From VRUE01 sp963764365 (GTDB lineage: Bacteria > Actinomycetota > Thermoleophilia > Solirubrobacterales > 70-9), in NCBI GenBank assembly GCA_963764365.1, contig CAVXSI010000015.1:248001-312000 (forward strand): a DNA stretch of 64,000 nt. Reading direction: 5' to 3'. The notes beneath the pieces were generated by a model. The model saw only the letters and a list, made by a program, of their open reading frames with translations. It was not told where the DNA came from and did no database searches. Both the position numbers and the translations under genes were made by a program. How positions within the stretch are numbered: the first letter of the stretch is position 1; each line of letters starts with the position of its first letter. This document shows, piece by piece, positions 15,852 through 25,219 of this stretch.

Positions 15852-17278
15852 CGCAGCGACCCGACGATCTGGTGGAAGCGCTCGCCGCGCGCCTCGAAGT
15901 TCTCGAAGGCGTCGAAGCTGGCGCAGGCGGGCGAGAGCAGGACGACCTCGCCCCGGCGCGCCGCCGCGGCGGCGCGCCGCACGGCGTCCTCGAGATCGGC
16001 GCAGCGGTGCAGTTCGACGCCCCGCCCCAGCACCGGGGCCAGCTCGGCGGCGAGACGGTCGGCGGAGTCGCCGATCAGGTAGCAGGCGGTGCAGGACTCG
16101 GCCACCGGCTCGACCAGCGGCGCGAACGGCTCGTCCTTCTCGCTGCCGCCGAGGATCGCGTGGACGCCGCCCCCGAAGGCGCGCAGGCCGGCGCTCGCCG
16201 AGGCGACGTTGGTCGCCTTCGAGTCGTCGACGAAGCGGACGCCGCCGATCTCGGCGATCCCCTCGAGCCGATGCGGGACGCCGGCGAAGCTGCGCAGGCC
16301 CGTGCGGACGGCGTCGCGGTCGAGGCCCATCGAGAGCGCCGCCGCGGCCGCCGCCATCGCGTTGGCGACGTTGTGCTCGCCGAACAGGCCGAGCTCGCCG
16401 GCCGCGAGCAGCGGCTCACCGTCGGAGAAGATCGTCCCTCCATGAAGCGATACGACCAGCTCAGGTCGAATTCCGAGCCCGGACGCGGGAGTATCGCGAT
16501 CCGATTCTCTGCCGGCGCGGGAGGGCGAGGGCGTTGTCCTGGTGAAGGCGACGCGGCGGGCGCAACCGCCGAGGTCGACCCCGGCCAGGGCCGGCTCGTC
16601 GGCGTTGTAAACGGCGACGTCGTCGTTGCCCTGGTTGGCGAAGATCCGCAGCTTCGCCGCCAGGTAGGCGTCGAGGTCGGCGTGGCGGTCGAGGTGGTCG
16701 GGGGCGAGGTTGAGGAAGACGGCGCACTCGGGCGCGAAGCGGGAGCTGTCTTCGAGCTGGAAGCTGGAGGCCTCGCAGACGACGGTCGCGGCGGGATCCA
16801 GCCCTGTTGCCAGCGAGGAGAGCGGCGTGCCGACGTTGCCGGCGACCGCGACCGGCTCGGCCGCGGTGTGGAAGAGGTGGCCGAGCAGCTCGACCGTGGT
16901 CGTCTTGCCGTTGGTCCCGGTCACCGCGAGGAAGCGGTTGGGGATCGCCCGCCAGGCGAGCTCGAGCTCGCCGACCAGGTCGAGGCCGCGCTCCAGCGCG
17001 GCTGCGATCACCGGCGCCTCCCGGGGCACGCCCGGGCTCTTGACGACGGTCCGGATCCCATCGAGCTGAGCAAGTCCATCCGTATCCAGGGCAACTTCGA
17101 CGCCGACCCCCTCCAGCCCTGCCGCCCCCTCGGGATGCGAGGAATCGACCCCCCGCACGCTCTCGCCGCGCACGGCGAGCATCCGCGCCACGGCCTGCCC
17201 CGAACGAGCCAGCCCGACGACCAGGAACGGCCCCTCGGGCAGCTCGGGGCGAAGCTTCCTGGGCGGCGGCGCACTCAT
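15848..17278 (-). CDS. murD: UDP-N-acetylmuramoylalanine--D-glutamate ligase
   Basis: Mur ligase adding D-glutamate. It has the ATP-binding loop TGTNGKTTTVELL (about 122-134), FLNLAPDHLDRH and FVDDSKATNVAS. ATG at 17278 gives 476 residues. Compared with ordinary MurD there is extra sequence between FTRTTPSPSRAGRE and ELVVSLHGG (about 20 residues, low complexity), near 16450-16530, which might be another in-frame repeat insertion. It overlaps ftsW by 4 bp. Confidence 0.95.
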   Translation of the reverse strand: MSAPPPRKLRPELPEGPFLVVGLARSGQAVARMLAVRGESVRGVDSSHPEGAAGLEGVGVEVALDTDGLAQLDGIRTVVKSPGVPREAPVIAAALERGLDLVGELELAWRAIPNRFLAVTGTNGKTTTVELLGHLFHTAAEPVAVAGNVGTPLSSLATGLDPAATVVCEASSFQLEDSSRFAPECAVFLNLAPDHLDRHADLDAYLAAKLRIFANQGNDDVAVYNADEPALAGVDLGGCARRVAFTRTTPSPSRAGRESDRDTPASGLGIRPELVVSLHGGTIFSDGEPLLAAGELGLFGEHNVANAMAAAAAALSMGLDRDAVRTGLRSFAGVPHRLEGIAEIGGVRFVDDSKATNVASASAGLRAFGGGVHAILGGSEKDEPFAPLVEPVAESCTACYLIGDSADRLAAELAPVLGRGVELHRCADLEDAVRRAAAAARRGEVVLLSPACASFDAFENFEARGERFHQIVGSLR

Positions 17279-17334
17279 CAGGCATAGGTTCGCGGTTTGG
17301 CCAGTCGACCCTGTCCGAAGCGCTCCTCCGCGGG

Positions 17335-17472
17335 TGGCGTCGGGTGGGGGTGTCCTCCGCCCGCGCGGAGTCTGCGGAGGGCAAGGCTCCATCCCTACAG
17401 TCGGTTTCGTCCCTCCGCCCGGAGCAGATCGCAGCGCCAGGAGGGCACCCCCACCCGGCGACAGGACCCGCG
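17335..17472. repeat. Dispersed repeat B, copy 1 (between mraY and murD)
   Basis: About 135 bases with GC-rich inverted ends (gggtgggggtgtcctcc and gagggcacccccaccc) fill the gap between mraY and murD. Most of it recurs in opposite orientation at 52458-52600, inside the EcfA fusion gene; shared tracts include gcgcggagtctgcggagggc and cggagcagatcgcagcgcca. It contains no convincing gene of its own. It interrupts the mur cluster without a clear promoter or terminator. Confidence 0.8.
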
Positions 17473-17480
17473 GCCGAGCG

Positions 17481-18455
17481 CTACCGCCCGATCGACTGCT
17501 GGTACAGGGTGAAGCCGATCCCCGAGCAGACCGCGGCGATGATCCAGAAGCGGAGCATGATCTTCGTCTCCGACCAGGCCATCATCTCGAAGTGGTGGTG
17601 AAGCGGGGCCATCAGGAGGACACGACGGCGGAAGGTCTTGAAGGCGAAGACCTGGACTGCGACCGAGAGGGCCTCGATCACGAAGATGCCGCCGATGATG
17701 ATCAGCAGCACCTCGGTCTGGGTCATCACCGCAAGGGCGCCGATCGCGCCGCCGAGGCCGAGCGAGCCGGTGTCGCCCATGAAGATCGAGGCCGGGAAGG
17801 AGTTGAACCAGAGGAAGCCGATGCAGCCGCCGACCAGGCAGGCCGAGAGCAACGCCAGGTTCTGCTGCTCGTTGGTGACGAAGGCGATCGCCGTGTAGGC
17901 GAGCAGGACGATCGCGCAGGAGCCGGCGGCGAGGCCGTCGAGGCCGTCGGTCAGGTTGACCCCGTTCGAGGTGCCGGCGATGACCAGGAAGACGAGGACG
18001 AAGTAGAGCACCGGCCCGAGGTCGAGACTGGCGTCGCCGATGCGGAAGTAGAGGATCGGTTCGAGCCCGACCTCGTGCCGCGCCACCCACCAGAGGCCGA
18101 GCGCGAGGACGAGCTGGCCGGCCAGCTTCCAGCGGGCCGAGAGACCGAGCGAGCGGCGTTTGACGATCTTGATGTAGTCGTCGGCGAAGCCGAGCGCGGC
18201 GCAGCCGAGCGCCACCCCGAAGACCGCGAGGCTCTGGGCGTCGCGGTCGGAGAGGACGAGATAGGGAACGCAGATCGCGACGAAGACGATCAGCCCGCCC
18301 ATCGTCGGCGTGCCGGCCTTGGCGTGGTGCTCCTGCGGGCCCTCCTCGCGGATGTGCTGCCCGAACTCGCGCACCCGCAGGTACTCGATGAACTTCGGGC
18401 CGAGGAAGATGCAGATCAGCATCGCCGCCATCCCCGCTATCAGCACCTCACCCAT
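17481..18455 (-). CDS. mraY: Phospho-MurNAc-pentapeptide transferase MraY
   Basis: Membrane enzyme that transfers phospho-MurNAc-pentapeptide to undecaprenyl phosphate, making lipid I. About ten transmembrane helices; catalytic motifs are GFADDYIKIVKRR (about 89-101), NGVNLTDGLDGLA (about 163-175) and the late MAPLHHHFEMMAWSE. At 324 residues it is slightly shorter than the E. coli enzyme but normal for this group. It overlaps murF by one base and is followed by repeat B. Confidence 0.97.
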   Translation of the reverse strand: MGEVLIAGMAAMLICIFLGPKFIEYLRVREFGQHIREEGPQEHHAKAGTPTMGGLIVFVAICVPYLVLSDRDAQSLAVFGVALGCAALGFADDYIKIVKRRSLGLSARWKLAGQLVLALGLWWVARHEVGLEPILYFRIGDASLDLGPVLYFVLVFLVIAGTSNGVNLTDGLDGLAAGSCAIVLLAYTAIAFVTNEQQNLALLSACLVGGCIGFLWFNSFPASIFMGDTGSLGLGGAIGALAVMTQTEVLLIIIGGIFVIEALSVAVQVFAFKTFRRRVLLMAPLHHHFEMMAWSETKIMLRFWIIAAVCSGIGFTLYQQSIGR

Positions 18456-19819
18456 CAGAGCAGCTCCGTGAGCACCTCGGCGACCGCCTCAAGGCCGGCC
18501 GAGCGCGATCCCTTGACGAGCACCGCGTCGCCCGGTTCGAGCTGGGCGGCGAGCAGCTCGGCCGCCTCCTCGGGGGCGCCGACCAGCTCGTCGGGGTCGT
18601 AGTCGCGGGCCGGCTCGCCGACCCCGACCAGCACGTCGATTCCCTCGGCGCGGGCGTGGGCGCCGACCTCGCGGTGGTAGCCGGCGGCGCCGGGGCCGAG
18701 CTCGGCCATCTCGCCGAGCACGGCGATGCGCCGCTCGCCCGCCAGCGAGGCGAGGTGGTCCAGCGCCGCGCGCATCGACACCGGGTTGGCGTTGTAGCAG
18801 TCGTTGACCAGAACGATTCCGTCTCCTAGCTCGAGGCGCTCGCCCCGAAAGCGGGAGAAGCCTATGCTCGCAGCGCGGTCGGCCATCTCCTCGGGCGAGG
18901 CGCCGAGCGCGATCCCGGCGCCGATCGCAGCCAGCGCGTTGGCCAGGTTGTGGCGCTCGGCGAACGGGAAGTGGAAGCGGACGCGACCGCCGGACGAGGC
19001 GATCAGCGCCTCGGTCACCCCGTCCTCGACCTTCGACTCGACCGCGTCGACGTCGCCGCCGGGGCCGAAGCGGAGCAGGCGCGGCGCCGCGCCCAGGTGC
19101 GGCTCCAGCTCGCCGGCCTCGACCGGGACGACAGCCGTGCCGCCGGCCGGCAGCGCCGCCAGCACCTCGGCCTTCGCCGCCGCGATCGCCGCGACCGAGC
19201 CGAGCAGCTCGACGTGGACCGGGCCGACGTTGGTGATCACCGCGACTTCGGGCTCGGCGATCGCCGCCAGCTCGGCGATCTGGCCGGGCCCGCGCATCGC
19301 CATCTCCAGCACCAGCGTCTCGGTGCCGGGCGGGGCTTCGAGCACGGTCAACGGCAGGCCGATCTCGGTGTTGAGGTTCTCGCGATTGGCGTGGACGCGG
19401 CCGGGCAGCAGGGCGCGGGCGATGTCCTTGACCGAGGTCTTGCCGACCGAGCCGGTGACGCCGACGACGCGGGCGCCGAGCGCATGCCGCCAGGCCCGGG
19501 CGAGCGCCTGCAATGCGGCGAGCGGATCCTCGACTGCGAACACCCATCCATCCACCCCGCGTTCGTCTTTTGTCGCGCCCGGCGACACAAAAGACGAACG
19601 CGCGAGCGAGGAACTGAGAACGGCGCCCCAGGCGCCGTTCTGGAGCGCGGCGGGTGCGAACTCGCCGCCGTCGACCGACTCGCCCCGCAGGCCGAAGAAG
19701 AGATCTCCCGAACGGATCTCGTTCGAGGTGATCGCTGCGCGCTCCGGTGTGCTTGGTCGGCCCTCGGCGACGATCTCGGCCCCCGTCGCCGCCGCGATCT
19801 CCTCCGGGCCGAGGTTCAT
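18455..19819 (-). CDS. murF: UDP-MurNAc-tripeptide--D-Ala-D-Ala ligase
   Basis: Last cytoplasmic Mur ligase, adding D-Ala-D-Ala. It has VTGSVGKTSVKD (ATP loop, about 120-131), ANRENLNTEIGLP, VNDCYNANPVSM and GEMAELG. At 454 residues it is normal in length except for a stretch around residues 70-90 (ARSSFVSPGATKDERG) encoded by a DNA palindrome at 19559-19601, which looks like an in-frame repeat insertion between the first domain and the ATPase domain. ATG at 19819 overlaps the murE stop by 4 bp. Confidence 0.95.
   Translation of the reverse strand: MNLGPEEIAAATGAEIVAEGRPSTPERAAITSNEIRSGDLFFGLRGESVDGGEFAPAALQNGAWGAVLSSSLARSSFVSPGATKDERGVDGWVFAVEDPLAALQALARAWRHALGARVVGVTGSVGKTSVKDIARALLPGRVHANRENLNTEIGLPLTVLEAPPGTETLVLEMAMRGPGQIAELAAIAEPEVAVITNVGPVHVELLGSVAAIAAAKAEVLAALPAGGTAVVPVEAGELEPHLGAAPRLLRFGPGGDVDAVESKVEDGVTEALIASSGGRVRFHFPFAERHNLANALAAIGAGIALGASPEEMADRAASIGFSRFRGERLELGDGIVLVNDCYNANPVSMRAALDHLASLAGERRIAVLGEMAELGPGAAGYHREVGAHARAEGIDVLVGVGEPARDYDPDELVGAPEEAAELLAAQLEPGDAVLVKGSRSAGLEAVAEVLTELL
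19559..19601. repeat. Palindrome inside the murF coding region
   Basis: Left arm 19559-19576 and right arm 19582-19601 pair over 18 bases with a 2-base bulge; the loop is only five bases. It lies in frame within murF, in a surface-like region lacking conserved residues. It resembles the palindromic elements known to insert into genes in some bacteria without breaking the frame. Confidence 0.7.
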
Positions 19820-21332
19820 CGCGCGTCCGCCGCGGCCGGGTCTGCATCGACCGGCTTCCGCAACTCCTCGCGGGCGACCTCGCGGTCGTCGAAGGGGACC
19901 GTCCTGCCGTCCTCGAACTCCTGGCCCTGCTCGTGCCCCTTGCCGGCGATCACGACCGTGTCGCCGGCGTCGGCGTGCGACAGAGCGAGCGCGATCGCCG
20001 CGCGCCGGTCGACCTCCAGCACGACCTCGCCCCTGCCGCCGGCGCCTGCCGCCAATTCGGCGACGATCGCCTCCGGGTCCTCCGAGCGGGGATTGTCGGA
20101 GGTGATCACGGCCAGGTCCGACAGCTCGGCCCCGGCCCTCCCCATCTTCGGCCGCTTGTCCCGATCGCGATCGCCGCCGGCCCCGAACACCACGATCAGT
20201 CGCCCCGAGGTCAAGTCCCGTGCCGCCCGCAAGACGTTCTCCAGCGAATCGGGCGTGTGCGCATAGTCGACCAGGACGGCGAACGGCTGCCCCTCGTCGA
20301 CCGGCTCGAACCGTCCGGGCGGCGCGGCGGCTCGCCCCAGCGCTGCGGCCGCCCCTTCGGCGTCGGCGCCGAGCATGAGAGCCGCAGCCAGGGCACCGAG
20401 CGCGTTCGCGACGTTGAATCCGCCGGGCAGCGGCGTGCGGATCCGCACGCCGCCTCTCGGCCAGGGCCCAGGGAAAAGGGAGGCCGCCTGGCCGCCCGCC
20501 CCCCGCATCGCGGTGAATCCGGAGCCCTGGGCATCGAAGGAGACGTCGTCGGCAAAGAGATCGGCGCCCCGTCGGCCCTGCACGGAGAACCTCACGCACC
20601 CGAATTCCCCGGCTAACCGCTGCCCGTACTCGTCATCGACATTGACGATCGCCACCCGGGGCCCGATCTCGAACAGCAGCCGCTTGACGGCGAAGTAGTC
20701 CTCCATGTCCGAGTGGAAGTCGAGGTGGTCCTGGGTCAGGTTCGTGAACAACGCGATGTCGAAATGAATCGCGTCGGCTCGATGCAGAGCAAGCGCATGC
20801 GAGGAAACCTCCATGACACAGGCCGTATCTCCGCCATCCACCATCCGCCTGAAGGCCGCCTGGAGATCGACCGCCTCGGGAGTGGTCCGCTCGACCTCCT
20901 CCTCGACCCCACCGACAACCTGCTTGACCGTCCCCAGCAGCCCGCATCGCATCCCAGCCGCCTCGAGAATCTCCCGCACCAGAAACGCCGTCGTCGTCTT
21001 CCCATTGGTCCCGGTGATCCCGACGACCTTCAGCTCCGCGTCGGATCGCCCCAGAACCGAGCGGCCAGAGGGGCCATGGCTGCGCGGGCGTCGTCGACCA
21101 CCATCTGAGCCACGCCCAGATCCAGCTCCCGCTCGACCACCAGCGCCACGGCGCCGGCCTCGACCGCCCCCGCAGCAAACCCATGCCCATCGACCTTCTC
21201 CCCCACCACACAGACGAACAAGCTCCCCGCCCCGACCCGGCGACTGTCATAAGCCAAGGACCCGATCTCGACCGACCCGTCCCCGACAACCCGAGCACCC
21301 CCAACCGCCGCGGCAAGCTGATCCAATCTCAC
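19816..21332 (-). CDS. murE: UDP-MurNAc-L-Ala-D-Glu--meso-DAP ligase, with a one-base frameshift
   Basis: Mur ligase adding the third residue of the stem peptide. The N-terminal domain (21332-21030) ends RFWGDPTRS at a premature stop. One base later the frame resumes as KVVGITGTNGKTTTAF and runs on to 19816. Restoring a single C near 21036-21037 rejoins the frame at about 505 residues. The motif DNPRSEDPEAI indicates meso-diaminopimelate specificity. Because murE is essential and no second copy is visible, a sequence error is more likely than a true mutation. Confidence 0.92.
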
Positions 21333-21366
21333 GTGGCGATTCTAGGCGGGCACCCGGGGGTCGCTT

Positions 21367-21489
21367 GGCCGGGGATAGGGGGTCTCTCCCGGGCAGCGGC
21401 GTCCTGCTTTTCGCACAGACCACTTGGCGAGAGTCGCTCCGCGCCCGGCGAAAAGCCCAGCAACCGGGAGAGACCCCCTATCCCCGGCC
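21367..21489. repeat. Large intergenic palindrome with 26-bp perfect arms
   Basis: Bases 21367-21392 and 21464-21489 are exact reverse complements. A second nested stem (gcttttcgc / gcgaaaagc) lies inside. It fills the gap between ftsI and murE, both on the minus strand, where a terminator would be unexpected in a continuous cluster. Compare the palindrome at 9092-9215. Confidence 0.75.
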
Positions 21490-21508
21490 CAACGACCACG
21501 CCCCGTCC

Positions 21509-23161
21509 CTATTCGTTGGGAACCCCGAGATAGGGAAGCGCGAACGAGGCGATCTTGCCGAACGCCGGCGCCGCCACGGACCCGCCGTAGATGTCCCCCT
21601 GCGGCTGATCGACGATCACCGCCACGAGCAACCGCGGATTCCTCGCCGGCGCGAACCCGATGAACGAAGCCACGTATTTGGTTTCCGAGTACCCCCCGTT
21701 TTCGGCCACCTGCGCCGTCCCGGTCTTGCCGGCCAGGGTGTACCCCGGAACGCTGACCGAGGAGGCCGTCCCGCCCGCTTCCAGCACCCCCTCGAGCATC
21801 GTCCGCACCTGTTCGGCGACCTGCGGAGAGATCACCCGGCGCCCGCGCGGCTCGGGCACCGATTCTTCGCCGATCTTCTCGATCAGCCGCGGGCGCCGCA
21901 GGACGCCGCCGTCGGCGATCGCCGCGTAGCCGGCCATCATCTGCATCGGCGTCACGGCAAGGCCCTGGCCCATCGGCAGGTTGCCCATCGTCGAGCCGGA
22001 GTATTCGTCGAGCTTCGGCACGATCCCCCGCTCCTCGGCCGGGAACTGGACGCCGGTCGGGCGGCCGAAGCCGAAGCGGTCGATCCACCTGCTGAACTTT
22101 TCCGAACCGAGGCCCAGCCCGATCGTCACCGCGCCGATGTTGGAGGACTCGGCGAGGATCTGGGCGACGGTCAGGGTCACGGTCCCCCGTTCCTCGGCGT
22201 CGGTGATCGTGCGGTCGGCGACGTGCAGTTCCGGCGGCAGCGTGAACGCGGTTTCCGGCGTCACCTCGCCTTCCTCGAGCGCCGCGGAGACGGTGAACGC
22301 CTTGAAGGTCGAGCCGGGCTCGTAGGTGAAGCCGGTCGCTCGTTCCATCAGGTCTTCGGGCTTGACCCCTTCGAGGTCGGTCGGGTTGGCCGGCGGCCAG
22401 TTGGCGGTCGCCAGGATCTGCGAGTTGCGCGGGTCCATGACGATCGCCGTCGCCCCCTTCGGCGCGTAGGTTTCGCCGACCTCGCCCAGCACCTGTTCGG
22501 CCTTCTTCTGGATCGCCGGGTCGAGCGTCAGTCGCAGGTCTTCGCCGTCGACGGCTTCCTTCGCCGTTTCCAGCCGGATCGGTTCGCCGAGCGCGTCGGT
22601 GACGACATGGCGTTCGCCGTCTTCGCCGTGCAGGACCGATTCCTCGCTCTGCTCGAGCCCGGTCAGCCCCTGGTTTTCGGAGCCGACCGCGCCGATCGTC
22701 TGCGCCGCCATCGCCCCCTGCGGGTAGGTCCGCCGGCTGTCGGGCAACTCGCCGATCCCGGCCAGTTCGAGCCGCGTCACCCGCGCCGCCGTCGGCAGAT
22801 CGACCTTGCGGGCGACATAGGAGAAGCCGCCTTCCGCGGTCAGGCTCTTCAGCACTTCGTCGGTCTTCAGCTTGAGGATCGGCGCCAGCTCGGCGGCGTC
22901 CTTTTCCGCGTGCTTGACCTGGTATGGCGTCGCGTAGATCGTCTTCGCGTCTTCGGAGACCGCAAGCGGGTTGCCGTAGCGGTCGAGGACGCTGCCGCGC
23001 AGGCCCGGCACCGTGATCGACTCGGTCTGCTGGGACGCCGCCTCGCCGGCCAGCGTCGCCCCCTGCACCCCCTGCAGCCAGAAGGCGCGGGCGCCGATCA
23101 TCGCGAAGCAGAGCAGGAACCCGGCGAAGAGCAGCCCGATGCGCCGCTCGATCGTGCGCAT
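21509..23161 (-). CDS. ftsI: Septal peptidoglycan transpeptidase FtsI (class B PBP)
   Basis: Single-pass membrane penicillin-binding protein that crosslinks septal peptidoglycan with FtsW. After an N-terminal helix (about 8-26) comes the dimerisation region (GLRGSVLDRYGNPLAVS), then the transpeptidase domain with the three active-site motifs STFK (in YEPGSTFKAF), SSN (in AESSNIGA) and KTGT (in LAGKTGTAQ). The long open frame upstream is a shadow; MRTIERRIG at 23161 gives 550 residues. It lies 5 bp downstream of the ftsL-like gene. Confidence 0.96.
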   Translation of the reverse strand: MRTIERRIGLLFAGFLLCFAMIGARAFWLQGVQGATLAGEAASQQTESITVPGLRGSVLDRYGNPLAVSEDAKTIYATPYQVKHAEKDAAELAPILKLKTDEVLKSLTAEGGFSYVARKVDLPTAARVTRLELAGIGELPDSRRTYPQGAMAAQTIGAVGSENQGLTGLEQSEESVLHGEDGERHVVTDALGEPIRLETAKEAVDGEDLRLTLDPAIQKKAEQVLGEVGETYAPKGATAIVMDPRNSQILATANWPPANPTDLEGVKPEDLMERATGFTYEPGSTFKAFTVSAALEEGEVTPETAFTLPPELHVADRTITDAEERGTVTLTVAQILAESSNIGAVTIGLGLGSEKFSRWIDRFGFGRPTGVQFPAEERGIVPKLDEYSGSTMGNLPMGQGLAVTPMQMMAGYAAIADGGVLRRPRLIEKIGEESVPEPRGRRVISPQVAEQVRTMLEGVLEAGGTASSVSVPGYTLAGKTGTAQVAENGGYSETKYVASFIGFAPARNPRLLVAVIVDQPQGDIYGGSVAAPAFGKIASFALPYLGVPNE

Positions 23162-23166
23162 CGGCG

Positions 23167-23652
23167 TCAGCGGCCCGCTTCGGCGGCGGCGAGGCGGCTG
23201 ACGGCGGTCGCGAGGTCGCCGGGCTCGGTCCTGACGTAGCCGACCTCGCCGGCCGGGGCCGCGGTCAGGCCGAGCGAGGCGGCGTCGTGGCGGACGCGGG
23301 CCGCGCCGGAGCGCTCGGCGTCGCGGCTGCGCAGCAGCGAGTTCTCCTGGTCGAGCGCCTGGATGTTCTGGTCGACGCGTCCGGCGTCGGCGGCGAAGCT
23401 GAGGGTGATCACGTTGAGGGTGACGATCCCGACCAGCAGCACGCCGAGCACCCCGATCCAGGCCCGGCCGCGGGTCAGCCGCACGATCAAGCCCGAGTCG
23501 GGCAGATTGCGGACCGCTGTGGCCGTGCCGACCGCGATCGGGATCAGCTGGCCACCCGGGCGCCGGACCGGCGCCCTGCGCGGCCGCGCCGGTGCCTTGC
23601 GGCGCGGCGCCCGGGCCGGGGCGGCGCCGCGGGCGGTCGCCGCCGCGGCCAT
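23167..23652 (-). CDS. ftsL: FtsL-like divisome membrane protein
   Basis: A 161-residue protein with a basic, Ala/Arg/Pro-rich cytoplasmic region, one transmembrane helix (about 66-86, WIGVLGVLLVGIVTLNVITL) and a following heptad-like segment (VDQNIQALDQENSLLRSRDAE) that should form a coiled coil. This topology and its place between rsmH and ftsI identify it as FtsL although the sequence is not conserved. ATG at 23652 overlaps the rsmH stop by 3 to 4 bp. Confidence 0.8.
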   Translation of the reverse strand: MAAAATARGAAPARAPRRKAPARPRRAPVRRPGGQLIPIAVGTATAVRNLPDSGLIVRLTRGRAWIGVLGVLLVGIVTLNVITLSFAADAGRVDQNIQALDQENSLLRSRDAERSGAARVRHDAASLGLTAAPAGEVGYVRTEPGDLATAVSRLAAAEAGR

Positions 23653-24674
23653 CAGGCGGCGCTCCCGGCGGTCTGGGCGGCGGCGATCTTGACCGCGCCG
23701 CGCAGGTGAGCGGACTTGGAGCGGGGGTTGGCAGCAACCTCGTCGGGCCCCGGCGCGATCGCCCGCCGCGCCAGCAGCTCGGCTTCGGGCTCGCGGCCGC
23801 AGACGCAGACCGGCAGCTCGGGCGGGCAGACGCAGCCGCGGGCGCGCTCGGCGAGGAAGCGCTTGACGCGCCGGTCCTCGAGCGAGTGGAAGGAGATCGC
23901 GGCGAGGCGGCCGCCGGTCGGCAGCAGCCCCCAGGCCGTCGGCAGCGCGTCGTCGAGCGAGTCGAGCTCGCCGTTGACGGCGATGCGGATCGCCTGGAAG
24001 GTGCGCTTCGCCGGGTGGCCGCCGCCGAACCGCGCCGAGGCGGGAATCCCGGCCTTGACCGCGGCGACCAGCTCGGAGGTCGTCGCCAGCGGCCGCCGGC
24101 GGGCGATCTCGCGGGCGATCCCGCCCGCGTAGCGCTCCTCGCCGAAGCGGCGCAGCGCCTGCGCGATCCGCGACTCCGGCCACTCGTTCAGCAGGTCGGC
24201 AGCGGTCAGCTGCTGGCGCGTATCCATCCGCATGTCGAGCGGCGCGTCGTAGGAGTAGGAGAAGCCCCGCTCCCGGGCGTCGACCTGCATCGATGACATT
24301 CCGAGGTCCATGTAGACCATGTCTGGGTGGACGCCTTCGCCGCGCAGGGTGCGAAGCCCTGCCGCGAAGTCGCAGCCGAGGAAGCGGGTGCGACAGGGCG
24401 CCTCGGCGGCGAAGCGCTCGAAGCGGGCCGCGGCGGCGGGGTCGCGGTCGATGCAGATCACGGTCCCCTCGGGGCCGAGCTCGGCGGCGATCCGGCGCGC
24501 GTGTCCGCCGCCGCCGAAGGTGCAGTCGACCGCGGTCTGCCCCGGCTGCGGCGCCAGCAGGTCGGTCAGCTCGGGGGCGAGGACGGGTGCGTGCTCGGTG
24601 GGCATGAAGAGAATGGTGCCGCTCATCGGTTGCGGCCTGGCCGCGGCTCGGGATTGCTCGGCGCGGGCTCGCAT
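23652..24674 (-). CDS. rsmH: 16S rRNA (cytosine-1402-N4)-methyltransferase
   Basis: AdoMet-dependent methyltransferase of 16S rRNA. It has the HAPVL start motif, TFGGGGHARRI, VYMDLGMSS, FQAIRIAVN(G)EL and ISFHSLEDRRVKRF. The frame is open further upstream, overlapping mraZ; the ATG at 24674 just clears the mraZ stop and gives 340 residues, but ATG at 24626 or 24604 may be used. A cysteine-rich insert (CVCPPELPVCVCG) near residue 280 is typical of actinobacterial members. Confidence 0.94.
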   Translation of the reverse strand: MRARAEQSRAAARPQPMSGTILFMPTEHAPVLAPELTDLLAPQPGQTAVDCTFGGGGHARRIAAELGPEGTVICIDRDPAAAARFERFAAEAPCRTRFLGCDFAAGLRTLRGEGVHPDMVYMDLGMSSMQVDARERGFSYSYDAPLDMRMDTRQQLTAADLLNEWPESRIAQALRRFGEERYAGGIAREIARRRPLATTSELVAAVKAGIPASARFGGGHPAKRTFQAIRIAVNGELDSLDDALPTAWGLLPTGGRLAAISFHSLEDRRVKRFLAERARGCVCPPELPVCVCGREPEAELLARRAIAPGPDEVAANPRSKSAHLRGAVKIAAAQTAGSAA

Positions 24675-24675
24675 C

Positions 24676-25119
24676 TCACACAGCCGCTCCGCTTCCGGCC
24701 AGGCCCTCGGCGATTTCGGGCGCCGAGGCATCGAGCTCCTCCTCCTGCTTGGCCCAGGCCTCGGCGTTCCAGATCTCCAGGTACTCGCCGGCGCCGATCA
24801 CGACGCAGGGGCCGGCGAGGCCGGCGTGCTCGATCAGCGGCCTGGGGACCCGGATGCGGCCGGCGGAGTCGAGCTTCTCGTCGAAGGAGCCGCCGTGGAA
24901 GCGGCGGCGCAGGCGCCGCGCGTCGCTGCCGAACGGGCTGTGCGGCGAGAGGAAGCGGTCGGAGAGCTGCTCGAACTCCGTGGTCGTGTGCACCCAGACG
25001 CAGGGGTCGAAGCCCTTGGAGAGAACAACGCCGTCGGAGAGCGGAGCGCGGAACCGAGAGGGAACCGTGAGGCGGTCCTTGGAGTCGAGACTGTGCTCGT
25101 AGAGGCCCCGGAATGCCAT
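24676..25119 (-). CDS. mraZ: Transcriptional regulator MraZ
   Basis: First gene of the cluster; a DNA-binding protein of the MraZ/SpoVT-AbrB fold that controls the division operon. Two MraZ repeats are visible (FRGLYEHSLDSKDRLTVPSRFR at the start and FDEKLDSAGRIRVPRPLIEHAG in the middle), each with the DxxGR/DxKDR motif. At 147 residues the size is normal. An AAAGGA ribosome site precedes the ATG. Three 10-bp-spaced AGTGG/TGTGG boxes lie about 100 bases upstream. Confidence 0.96.
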   Translation of the reverse strand: MAFRGLYEHSLDSKDRLTVPSRFRAPLSDGVVLSKGFDPCVWVHTTTEFEQLSDRFLSPHSPFGSDARRLRRRFHGGSFDEKLDSAGRIRVPRPLIEHAGLAGPCVVIGAGEYLEIWNAEAWAKQEEELDASAPEIAEGLAGSGAAV

Positions 25120-25219
25120 CGCCCGTCGGTGTCCTTTCTGCGGCCTGGAAGAGAGTTGGGACCGGAGTGATGAGGTGGGAGGAGCCTCACCACCCCGGTC
25201 CTGGGCTTCAACTCGATCG

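Noticed and set aside
19816..21332. murE as a genuine pseudogene
   Set aside because: A single missing base repairs the whole frame, the gene is essential, and similar one-base breaks occur in many other genes of the window.
20813..23239. 808-codon plus-strand frame opposite ftsI
   Set aside because: Antisense shadow of ftsI, whose three active-site motifs are unambiguous on the other strand.
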